From: Shimia litoralis | Lineage (GTDB): Bacteria; Pseudomonadota; Alphaproteobacteria; Rhodobacterales; Rhodobacteraceae | DNA length: 64,000 bases | NCBI RefSeq assembly: GCF_005518135.1 | Contig: NZ_SULI01000016.1 | Coordinates: 1 to 64,000 of the forward strand | Direction: 5' to 3' | Part shown: piece by piece, positions 1 through 6,930 of the stretch | How positions within the stretch are numbered: position 1 is the stretch's first letter | Layout: the number at the start of each line of letters is the position of its first letter | Notes under the pieces: generated by a model | The model's input: the letters and a program-made list of their open reading frames with translations, nothing else | Told to the model about the DNA's origin: nothing | The model's database searches: none | Position numbers and translations under genes: made by a program

Positions 1-266
1 TACAAGAAATGTCACTTTTTCTTCAAAAATCACATTTTCCTAATAAAATCACAAACTTAACCAACCCGCATTTCAAAAACATACACCCAAACGCAACTTT
101 ATTACCAAACAACTCTCACCGCCACACTTACCCACAGACTTACCCACAGCACCCAATCCATCCCCCACATAAACAACAGGAATCAATACCCAAAATCAGA
201 CGAAAAAGAGACAACACAAGAACCCATAGAGGCAAATTCTCAGACTCAGACATTAGCAAACGATTC
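1..266. other. AT-rich non-coding edge region with DnaA-box-like tandem repeats
   Basis: No convincing gene is visible in this stretch; the open frame across it has a low-complexity, improbable composition. It is clearly richer in A and T than the genes to its right and contains two tandem copies of CTTACCCACAG at 127-137 and 139-149. Each differs by one base from the DnaA box TTATCCACA. Read on the minus strand they give two CTGTGGGTAAG units, the sort of sequence found upstream of dnaA or in chromosome origins. The neighbouring gene on the left is outside the window, so an origin or dnaA promoter is only an inference. Confidence 0.4.
127..149. repeat. Tandem DnaA-box-like 11-mers
   Basis: CTTACCCACAG occurs twice with a one-base spacer (starts at 127 and 139), so the repeat period is 12 bases. 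The inner TTACCCACA differs from the DnaA consensus TTATNCACA by one base. The repeat is directly visible; DnaA binding is inferred. Confidence 0.5.
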
Positions 267-899
267 TTATCGTGACTTGGAAACTGCTCGCTTGTTCATG
301 CGCGGCAGCCGCAACGCCAAAAGAAAGATAATGACTGCCAGATAGATCAGGGGTTCAAACTGAAACCCTTTTACAAGCATCACAAAATGCAGCCCACCTA
401 GCAGCGCCACAACATACGTCAGCTTGTGCAGACGCCGCCAGCGCGGACCCAGCCGCCGCACCGAATACCCATTGGATGTAAGAGCCAAGGGAATCATCAT
501 CAGAAACGCCCCCATCCCGATCGTGATATAGGGGCGCTTGAGAATATCGGCCCAGACCTGAGACAGTATCTGTACGTCTAAAACCAACCAGACCAAAAGA
601 TGTGCCAGCACATAGAAAAAGGTCAGCACCCCAATTGCCCGACGAAACTTGAGTAGATTCAGGCCGACGTATTTTCGCAGAGGCGTGATCGCCAGCCCCG
701 CCACCAATAACTGAAGCGCGGCCTCGCCCATCGCGTGCTCGAGCGCCTTAACAGGGTCCACACCCAGCCCACCAGTCAACCCGAGCCAGAACAACCATAT
801 GGGATAGAGCGCCCCCAAGGGGTAAATCGGCCAAGCAGGCAATCGTCGCATCAGCCGATTGGCGTGGTCGGTCAGATTTTGGGCCCTGATATCAAGCAC
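267..899 (-). CDS. msrQ: MsrQ, haem-binding membrane subunit of the periplasmic methionine sulfoxide reductase
   Basis: MsrQ passes electrons from the respiratory chain or a flavin reductase to periplasmic MsrP, which repairs oxidised methionine in envelope proteins. The protein is about 210 residues of mostly membrane helices in the ferric-reductase-like arrangement. Conserved segments include GLGVDPVKALEH, FRRAIGVLTFFYVLAH, KRPYITIGM and RRLHKLTYVVALLGGLHF, whose histidines are the likely haem ligands. I chose the GTG at 899 because AAGGCG lies 9 bases upstream and because it overlaps the stop of the preceding gene, as expected for coupling. An in-frame ATG at 944 would be buried in that gene, and an ATG at 851 would trim the N-terminus. 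It is the last gene of a three-gene leftward operon. Confidence 0.88.
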   Translation of the reverse strand: MLDIRAQNLTDHANRLMRRLPAWPIYPLGALYPIWLFWLGLTGGLGVDPVKALEHAMGEAALQLLVAGLAITPLRKYVGLNLLKFRRAIGVLTFFYVLAHLLVWLVLDVQILSQVWADILKRPYITIGMGAFLMMIPLALTSNGYSVRRLGPRWRRLHKLTYVVALLGGLHFVMLVKGFQFEPLIYLAVIIFLLALRLPRMNKRAVSKSR

Positions 900-1098
900 A
901 ACAATTGTCGCCTTGCTGAACAGGGGGACACGCCACCGTTCCATACGAACAAAAGACGCAACAGTCGCCTGACTTGGGTCTCAGAACAATATGACAGTTC
1001 GGACATTCCAAAAACCACTGACACGTTTCAGTCGGCATTTGAAATGTCTCGGCATGGCCGCACTCTGGACATGTCAGAACTGATTCCAAGACCACCAT
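892..1098 (-). CDS. GDCCVxC-domain small cysteine-rich protein
   Basis: This is a 68-residue protein with 11 cysteines: two CxxC pairs (C10/C13 and C32/C35) that look like a zinc ribbon, then the signature GDCCVFC at residues 44-50, a further Cys at 57 and a terminal CC. The signature defines a small family known as GDCCVxC domain (seleno)proteins, some of which carry selenocysteine; here every position is cysteine. Its biochemical role is not established. It sits exactly between msrP and msrQ: its ATG overlaps the msrP stop as TAATG, and its stop overlaps the likely msrQ start. That packing suggests co-expression and perhaps a redox, metal or assembly role connected with methionine sulfoxide repair. 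It has no visible export signal. Confidence 0.8.
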   Translation of the reverse strand: MVVLESVLTCPECGHAETFQMPTETCQWFLECPNCHIVLRPKSGDCCVFCSYGTVACPPVQQGDNCCA

Positions 1099-2003
1099 TA
1101 GAAGTGTTTGCTGAGATCCATGCCCGCATACAGCTTGCCGACATCTCCCTCGTACCCATTCATCATAAGAGTTGGTTTGCGTTTGGCAAACAGCCCCCCG
1201 CCGATCGTGCGCTCTGACGCTTGTGACCAGCGCGGATGGTCCACCTGCGGGTTCACATTACTGTAGAACCCATATTCACGCGCGCCCGCCTTGTTCCAGC
1301 TTGTCGGCGGCTGCGTATCTGTGACGGTGATGCGCACAATAGATTTGATCGACTTAAAGCCGTATTTCCACGGGACAACCAAACGGATAGGAGCGCCATT
1401 TTGATTTGGGATGGGCTTTCCATAAATCCCTGTCGCCATAATCGTCAGAGGGTGCATGGCTTCATCCAAGCGCAGCCCCTCAACATAGGGCCACTCTAGA
1501 ATTGGGTAATTCTGTCCACGCATTTCTTCCGGCCGGTGAAGCGTCTCAAAGGCCACGTATTTCGCATCACCCTTAAGGCCAGCCATTTGCAACAGGTCGG
1601 CCAATTCAAACCCATTCCACGGAACAACCATGGACCATGCTTCGACACAGCGGAACCGATAGATCCGTTCTTCGGTGGTCATCTTGGCCAAGATATCACC
1701 CAAGGCATAGGTTCCCGGGCGCTCGACCAGACCATCAATCTGAATGCTCCACGGATCAGTTGTCAAAGCGCGGGCATAGGTTGCAGGATCAGTCTTGTCG
1801 GTGCCGAACTCGTAGAAGTTATTGTAAGACGTGATCGTGTCCCACGTGTCTGGCTTCAAATCACCTGCTGCCAAGGCCGGAATCGCAGCACCACCCGCTA
1901 GGCCAATGCTGGCCAAACCAGCGATGATCTGCCTGCGATTAAGATAGTGTTCCTCGGGTGTGACATCCGCAGAGGTCAAAGTATTCTTCCAGCGCTTGGC
2001 CAT
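1098..2003 (-). CDS. msrP: MsrP, periplasmic molybdopterin methionine sulfoxide reductase catalytic subunit
   Basis: MsrP reduces protein-bound methionine sulfoxide in the periplasm using a mononuclear molybdenum cofactor, with electrons from MsrQ. The 301-residue product has a twin-arginine signal (LNRRQIIAG, residues 21-29, then a hydrophobic stretch ending ALAA near 46), as needed for folded export. Cys119 in RFRCVEAWSMVVPW is the expected molybdenum ligand, and later segments such as GAPIRLVVPWKYGFKSIKSI are typical of the YedY family. The start has AGGAG 7 bases upstream. It is the first gene of the operon, and its stop TAA shares one base with the next ATG. Confidence 0.93.
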   Translation of the reverse strand: MAKRWKNTLTSADVTPEEHYLNRRQIIAGLASIGLAGGAAIPALAAGDLKPDTWDTITSYNNFYEFGTDKTDPATYARALTTDPWSIQIDGLVERPGTYALGDILAKMTTEERIYRFRCVEAWSMVVPWNGFELADLLQMAGLKGDAKYVAFETLHRPEEMRGQNYPILEWPYVEGLRLDEAMHPLTIMATGIYGKPIPNQNGAPIRLVVPWKYGFKSIKSIVRITVTDTQPPTSWNKAGAREYGFYSNVNPQVDHPRWSQASERTIGGGLFAKRKPTLMMNGYEGDVGKLYAGMDLSKHF

Positions 2004-2072
2004 CTTGTGCTCCTGTCATGGGTTCGATGTCAGAATTAGCCAGTGCAGATGCCCGTGCCAAAGCACAAAGTC

Positions 2073-3578
2073 TCACGAAGGCGTGGTTGTATTGTAACTT
2101 GGGTGAATTTTGTTCATCGGCACCGACCGCCCATTGGGTTGCACGATCCGTACATGGCGACGTCTCATCAGGCGCGGTTCGCTTACACCCACCGAATGGG
2201 CAATCGTTTCGACCTCTTTGATGATCGACTTGGCGTAATTTGCGACACGCTTGTATTTGCGATCCACCACGAGGCCTTTTTGGAACCGTGGATCATGCGT
2301 CGTGATGCCCGTGGGACAGGTGTTTTTGTTACATTTAAGCGCCTGAATGCATCCCAAGCTAAACATAAACCCGCGTGCCGAGGTGATAAAGTCCGCGCCT
2401 GCCGCCAAAGCCCACGCAATATCACCTGGATTCACCAGCTTTCCGCTGGCAATTACACGAATGCGATCCTTGAACCCGAACTCGTCTCGCAGATCCACAA
2501 CCAAGGGAAGCGCCTCTCGCACTGGCATCCCGACCAGATCAATCAGGGGCATCGGCGCCGCACCCGTTCCGCCCTCGCCACCATCAATCGTGATAAAGTC
2601 GGGTGCAGCATCGGACCCACGGCGTTTGATTGTTTCGAAAAAGTTGCGGAATGTATCTTCTGCGCCAACAACTGTTTTGATGCCGACGGGTTTTCCGGTC
2701 ACCTCGCGGATGCGCACAATCATATCGAGCAGGTGGTCGAAATTGTCGATCTCGCGATGACGGTTCGGTGAAATCCCGTCTTGCCCGACCTTCAGGCCAC
2801 GAATGGCGGCGATTTCTTCTGTGACCTTTTCACCAGGCAAAATCCCCCCTTTGCCAGGCTTGGCGCCTTGGGCCATCTTGATTTCAAACATGCGAATGGT
2901 TTCGTGCGCCGCGATGGCTCTGAGTTTGTCATCACACAATCCCCCATGCTCGTCACGCACCCCAAACTTGGCCGTTCCAATCTGATAGACAAGATCGCAC
3001 CCCCCCTCGAGATGAAAGGGCGATACGCCCCCTTCCCCGGTGTTCAGCCAAACACCAGCTTCCTTGGCCCCTTTACTCAGGGCCTGAACTGCGGGTTTCG
3101 AAATCGCGCCATAGCTCATCCCAGAGATATTAAAGATGGATGGCGCAATGAACGGTTGGCGCGCCGATGGCCCAATCTGCAGCGGTTCAGAGCTGGCAAA
3201 CTGATCATCCAGCGGCGGAAACGGGTCATTTACAAAAATGGGAGTGCCCACCACGCTCAGATTGCGCGTTGATCCAAACGCAACCGTGTTTCCCTTGCCG
3301 TCGCCGGAACGCGTGACCCAGTCTCGCTGTGCTCGATTAAAAGGAAGCTCTTCGCGATCCATCGCAAAGAAGTACTGACGAAAAAACTCTCCCAGTTCAC
3401 TAAAGATATGTCGAAACCGCCCGATCAAAGGATAGTTCCGGCGGATGGCGTCTTCGGTCTGAAAACGGTCGATGATGAACAGCACAATTGAAATCGCAAA
3501 CACGACACCAAGGATAACAAGAAACACCAATCCAAGAATTTGTGCGATGTCGAAATCTGCATCCATAGACATATTCAT
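2073..3578 (-). CDS. Membrane-anchored FMN-binding glutamate-synthase-like protein
   Basis: About 501 residues. After a single transmembrane helix (roughly residues 11-37, a run of I, L and V) comes the synthase domain of the large glutamate synthase subunit. It shows GMSYGAISKPAVQALSKGA, the NTGEGG loop, the TIDGGEGGTGAAP flavin-site segment and a C-terminal KCNKNTCPTG cluster resembling the iron-sulfur motif. The glutaminase domain of true GltB is absent, so it is a stand-alone FMN-binding family member of unknown substrate, held at the inner membrane. I start at the ATG at 3578, which has AGGA 8 bases upstream; the open frame continues to 3647. It diverges from the DUF302 gene. Confidence 0.82.
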   Translation of the reverse strand: MNMSMDADFDIAQILGLVFLVILGVVFAISIVLFIIDRFQTEDAIRRNYPLIGRFRHIFSELGEFFRQYFFAMDREELPFNRAQRDWVTRSGDGKGNTVAFGSTRNLSVVGTPIFVNDPFPPLDDQFASSEPLQIGPSARQPFIAPSIFNISGMSYGAISKPAVQALSKGAKEAGVWLNTGEGGVSPFHLEGGCDLVYQIGTAKFGVRDEHGGLCDDKLRAIAAHETIRMFEIKMAQGAKPGKGGILPGEKVTEEIAAIRGLKVGQDGISPNRHREIDNFDHLLDMIVRIREVTGKPVGIKTVVGAEDTFRNFFETIKRRGSDAAPDFITIDGGEGGTGAAPMPLIDLVGMPVREALPLVVDLRDEFGFKDRIRVIASGKLVNPGDIAWALAAGADFITSARGFMFSLGCIQALKCNKNTCPTGITTHDPRFQKGLVVDRKYKRVANYAKSIIKEVETIAHSVGVSEPRLMRRRHVRIVQPNGRSVPMNKIHPSYNTTTPS

Positions 3579-3696
3579 ATGTATCATCCTAATCTGTTGA
3601 CCTGCATCAATGCCGTTCCATGGGCTGGCCTTACAGTGCGATGTCACCGACTGTGTCGCAAGTCACGAATACCCAAATTTTTCGGGAGGAAAAGTT

Positions 3697-4137
3697 ATGA
3701 GAAAGTTTTTGTTGGCCTTGGGGCTTGTCGCATGCGCGAGCATCGCATCCGCAAATGACACCGCCGTTACATATACCGTTGACCAGGACTATGATGACGT
3801 AACCTTTGGCCTTGAAAGTGCCATCACGGACAAGGGGCTGGTGATTGACGCGGTGAACCACGTCAGCGAGATGCTGGAACGCACAAAGGAAGACGTCGGA
3901 GGCACTCAGACCGTATTCCTCAAGGCCGAGGTTTTTAGCTTTTGTTCGGCCACACTGTCGCGCAAGGTTATGGAAGCAGACCCGATGAACCTGCAGTTTT
4001 GCCCCTACGGAATCTTCGTGATGCAAACACCCGACGCACCGGATCAAACCACGATCGGATACCGCATTTTGCCCGAAGGCCCAATGAAAGAGGTTCAAGC
4101 CCTTTTGGATGATATTGTACAAGAAGCCATAAACTAA
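3697..4137 (+). CDS. Secreted DUF302 domain protein
   Basis: A 146-residue protein with an N-terminal signal peptide (MRKFLLALGLVACASIASA) and then a DUF302 fold: a repeat-like HVSEMLERTKEDVGG segment, AEVFSFCSATLSRKVMEADP, then FCPYGIFVM. Members of this family are small alpha/beta proteins of unknown function, often exported. The start is set by GGGAGGA 7 bases upstream of the ATG and by the position of the signal peptide; the frame is open further upstream but implausible. The nearest neighbour is the divergent glutamate-synthase-like gene 118 bases away, so the two may share a regulatory region. No partner function can be read from the sequence. Confidence 0.8.
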   Translation: MRKFLLALGLVACASIASANDTAVTYTVDQDYDDVTFGLESAITDKGLVIDAVNHVSEMLERTKEDVGGTQTVFLKAEVFSFCSATLSRKVMEADPMNLQFCPYGIFVMQTPDAPDQTTIGYRILPEGPMKEVQALLDDIVQEAIN

Positions 4138-4180
4138 ACCAGCCTGCCCGCCCTATATCGCGCGCTATGGAAACAGCAGT

Positions 4181-4678
4181 TTAGACCTCGTCCATTGACC
4201 ACGTTGCCATCAACGCAACCATGGCATGCGACGACGGCGTTTTGACATCATTCAACACCAAATGGGAAAAATAGCTCTGAATGCCGATACCTGCCCCGAG
4301 CAGCGCTTCCATCAACGCCTGATAATCTGGCACATCCCGCGTGATTACTTGGAGAAGGTAATCAACCTGCCCCCCAATTGACCAACATCCGATGACATTC
4401 GGGATGTCTTGAATATGATGTTCGAATGCTTGCTCGGTCGCGGGCTTTTGGTCCACCAAACCAATCGTGACAAACATGGTGACGCTATTAAAGGCTCTGC
4501 CCAACTGCACGGCGGCATGATGGCCGGAAATAACGCCGGCCTGCTCCAACTTCTGGACCCGTTGCCAACACGGTGTCGCAGACAGGTTCACCCTGCGCGC
4601 AAGCTGCGCATTTGACACCCTGCCCTCTTGTGACAGGATCGATAGAATTTGAATATCTCGCGCATCCAATCGAAGCAT
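4181..4678 (-). CDS. Lrp/AsnC family transcriptional regulator (first of a pair)
   Basis: This 165-residue protein has an AsnC-type N-terminal winged helix (LDARDIQILSILSQEGRVSNAQLARRVNLS, recognition helix around residues 25-45) and a RAM ligand-binding domain (FVTIGLVDQKP through VDYLLQVITRDVPDYQALME). Lrp/AsnC proteins sense amino acids and often act as octameric DNA-bending regulators. It lies immediately downstream of a second Lrp gene (4714-5199) on the same strand, 35 bases apart, and both are divergent from a class III aminotransferase, the most likely target. The two paralogues are clearly different in sequence, so this is not a recent duplication. Confidence 0.88.
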   Translation of the reverse strand: MLRLDARDIQILSILSQEGRVSNAQLARRVNLSATPCWQRVQKLEQAGVISGHHAAVQLGRAFNSVTMFVTIGLVDQKPATEQAFEHHIQDIPNVIGCWSIGGQVDYLLQVITRDVPDYQALMEALLGAGIGIQSYFSHLVLNDVKTPSSHAMVALMATWSMDEV

Positions 4679-4713
4679 TATTCTCTCTCGGCGGTCTGCA
4701 ATGTGATTGTGCC

Positions 4714-5199
4714 CTAGATCTGATCCGCAAAGAGCACATTCAGATCGACACTTTGGGATTTGACGTTTTTGGTGACAACATGGGCACTGTATTTCTCGAT
4801 ATGCCCGTTGCGCTCAAGAAATCCGCTCAGGAAATCTTTGTATGCCTCCATTCCTGCAACCACGACTTCCAGAATATAATCAAAACCGCCCCCCACGGCG
4901 ACGCACCTAACGACATGCGCAGATTTCTGGATGTCAGTCTCAAACTTTATGAAGTCATCCGCCCGATGGGTTTTGAGCGTGACCAGAACCATAAAGTTGA
5001 TTGTTCCAGGTAATTTCTCAAGGGCGATCTCTCCAAGGTAGCGCCGGATATAGCCACGCGCCTCAAGCTTTTTGACCCGCTCCCAACACGCAGCAGGAGA
5101 AAGCCCAACACGCTCTGCCAATTGCACATTAGAAATACGCGCCTCATTCTGGAGTACCGACAACACGTTCAAGTCGCGTTTATCCAACTCTTTTTGCAT
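4714..5199 (-). CDS. Lrp/AsnC family transcriptional regulator (second of a pair)
   Basis: 161 residues from the ATG at 5199 (MQKELDKRDLNVLSVLQNEA); the frame is open another 49 codons upstream, but that extension has no family character. Residues 5-55 form the helix-turn-helix (ISNVQLAERVGLSPAACWERVKKLEARGYI), followed by the RAM domain ending HVVTKNVKSQ. It diverges from the aminotransferase at 5499 with a 299-base spacer containing a perfect palindrome at 5415-5431. The context suggests control of amino acid or amine transamination, with an amino acid as the likely effector. Confidence 0.88.
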   Translation of the reverse strand: MQKELDKRDLNVLSVLQNEARISNVQLAERVGLSPAACWERVKKLEARGYIRRYLGEIALEKLPGTINFMVLVTLKTHRADDFIKFETDIQKSAHVVRCVAVGGGFDYILEVVVAGMEAYKDFLSGFLERNGHIEKYSAHVVTKNVKSQSVDLNVLFADQI

Positions 5200-5498
5200 G
5201 TCACATTCCGCCCTGAGCCAACACATATGCGCCCGAAGAACCCGCGCCGTACCAAGTGTTATCAACGCCAAATGGATTTGCAAATTCCAGAGCAGACAAT
5301 TGACCAAAGAATATTCGGTATTGGCCCAATAATGCAGTCGTTTCATCTATCGGATGCGATGCATTCAAGAACTATCACAGGCCGCTTTACGCTAAAACTA
5401 TCTCAGCAAGGAAATGGTGCATCACGCACCAACGCACCTTCCCCTCAAATACCATGCATCCGGCCCACACCGGAGACACGACAGCGGAGAACACTTTG
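5200..5498. promoter_or_regulatory. Divergent lrp / aminotransferase intergenic region with palindrome
   Basis: The 299-base gap between the divergent lrp and aminotransferase starts contains TGGTGC-N5-GCACCA at 5415-5431, a perfect 6-base inverted repeat 67 bases before the aminotransferase ATG. A further ATGCGATGCAT stretch lies near 5354. The palindrome is a reasonable operator candidate for one of the two Lrp proteins; binding is inferred only. No gene is seen in this gap. Confidence 0.4.
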
Positions 5499-6866
5499 AT
5501 GAAAAACGATCAGCTTGATCAATGGGATCGCGAGAATTTTTTCCACCCCTCGACCCATCTCGCCAAACATGCGCGCGGCGAAACGCCTGCACGTGTCGTT
5601 ACGGGCGGTTCGGGTGTCTATATTGAAGATCGCGACGGCACCAAGCTGTTGGATGCATTTGCGGGGCTTTACTGCGTCAACGTAGGGTACGGACGCACCG
5701 AGATCGCGGATGCCATTGCCGCCCAAGCTCATGAACTGGCCTATTACCATTCATATGTGGGCACTGGAACCGAGGCATCGATCACGCTTGCTAAAATGGT
5801 GATCGATCGCGCACCTGCCAACATGTCCAAGGTCTATTTTGGCCTTGGCGGGTCCGATGCCAACGAAACCAATGTGAAGCTGCTTTGGTACTATAATAAC
5901 GTTCTGGGGCGCCCTGAGAAAAAGAAGATCATTTCACGGTGGCGGGGCTACCATGGATCGGGGCTCGTGACTGGATCCCTTACCGGGCTAGAGCTGTTCC
6001 ATAAAAAATTCGACCTGCCCTTGGCGCAGGTGGTCCATACCCAAGCCCCCTATTACTTCCGCCGCGACGATCTTGATATGTCAGAGGCCGACTTTGTACA
6101 GGATTGTGTCGACAAGCTTCAGGCGCTGATCGCCCGCGAGGGTCCAGATACAATTGCGGGTTTCATCGGGGAACCGGTGCTGGGCACTGGCGGTATTGTT
6201 CCTCCACCCCAAGGATATTGGGACGCCATTCAAGCCGTTCTCAAAGAACATGATATCTTGTTGATCGCGGATGAAGTCGTCACAGGGTTTGGCCGCACAG
6301 GGTCAATGATGGGATCGACCCATTATGGCATGGAACCTGATATTATCACGATCGCCAAAGGCCTGACCTCTGCCTATGCGCCGCTCTCGGGGTCGATCGT
6401 GTCGGATAAGGTTTGGCGCGTCCTAGAGCAGGGCACCGACGAATTTGGCCCGATTGGACATGGCTGGACTTATTCTGCCCATCCGATTGGCGCTGCTGCG
6501 GGTGTTGCAAACCTCAAGTTGATTGATGATTTGAACCTGATCGAGAACAACGTTTCAACGGGGGGCTATTTACGCCAACGTCTGAACGAGGAACTCGGGG
6601 ACCACCCGAATGTGGGGGATATTCGCGGTGTCGGCATGCTTGCGGCCATCGAGTTCGTAGAGAAAAAAGACGGTCGCCAGTTTTTCGACCCCAAAACCGC
6701 GGTGGGGCCTGCAGTTGCCACGGGACTTGCCAGTCGCGGTGTCATAGGTCGCGCCATGCCCCAAGGCGACATTTTGGGATTTGCGCCGCCATTCTGCCTC
6801 AGCAAAGATGAAGCAGATATCATTGCAAGCGCCACTGGCGCGGCCGTGCGCGACGTCTTTGCCTAA
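5499..6866 (+). CDS. Class III pyridoxal-phosphate aminotransferase (omega-aminotransferase type)
   Basis: A 455-residue aminotransferase of the class III fold. It shows AGLYCVNVGYGR near the N-terminus, the GGSDANETNVK phosphate-binding loop, ADEVVTGFGRTG with the cofactor-contacting Asp, and TIAKGLTSAYAP, in which Lys forms the internal aldimine. Relatives transfer amino groups from omega-amino acids, taurine-like compounds or amines to pyruvate or another keto acid; the exact substrate cannot be read here. The ATG at 5499 has GGAG 9 bases upstream; an in-frame start at 5454 is less likely. It is divergent from two Lrp/AsnC regulators and convergent with AsmA, separated by two hairpins. Confidence 0.88.
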   Translation: MKNDQLDQWDRENFFHPSTHLAKHARGETPARVVTGGSGVYIEDRDGTKLLDAFAGLYCVNVGYGRTEIADAIAAQAHELAYYHSYVGTGTEASITLAKMVIDRAPANMSKVYFGLGGSDANETNVKLLWYYNNVLGRPEKKKIISRWRGYHGSGLVTGSLTGLELFHKKFDLPLAQVVHTQAPYYFRRDDLDMSEADFVQDCVDKLQALIAREGPDTIAGFIGEPVLGTGGIVPPPQGYWDAIQAVLKEHDILLIADEVVTGFGRTGSMMGSTHYGMEPDIITIAKGLTSAYAPLSGSIVSDKVWRVLEQGTDEFGPIGHGWTYSAHPIGAAAGVANLKLIDDLNLIENNVSTGGYLRQRLNEELGDHPNVGDIRGVGMLAAIEFVEKKDGRQFFDPKTAVGPAVATGLASRGVIGRAMPQGDILGFAPPFCLSKDEADIIASATGAAVRDVFA

Positions 6867-6875
6867 GACAGCATT

Positions 6876-6930
6876 TGCATGGGCCTCAGAAGTAAACCGG
6901 GGCCCATGCAGAATGCGCGCGCAAGCGCGC
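6876..6930. terminator. Two consecutive hairpins between convergent genes
   Basis: TGCATGGGCC (6876-6885) pairs perfectly with GGCCCATGCA (6901-6910) across a 15-base loop. GCGCGC (6915-6920) pairs with GCGCGC (6925-6930) across GCAA. They lie between the convergent aminotransferase and AsmA stop codons. They lack long T tracts, so they may act as bidirectional, partly Rho-assisted terminators or mRNA end protectors. Confidence 0.55.

Noticed and set aside
267-944. Long version of msrQ from the ATG at 944
   Set aside because: Would overlap the GDCCVxC gene by more than 50 bases; the GTG at 899 has a ribosome site and a normal N-terminus.
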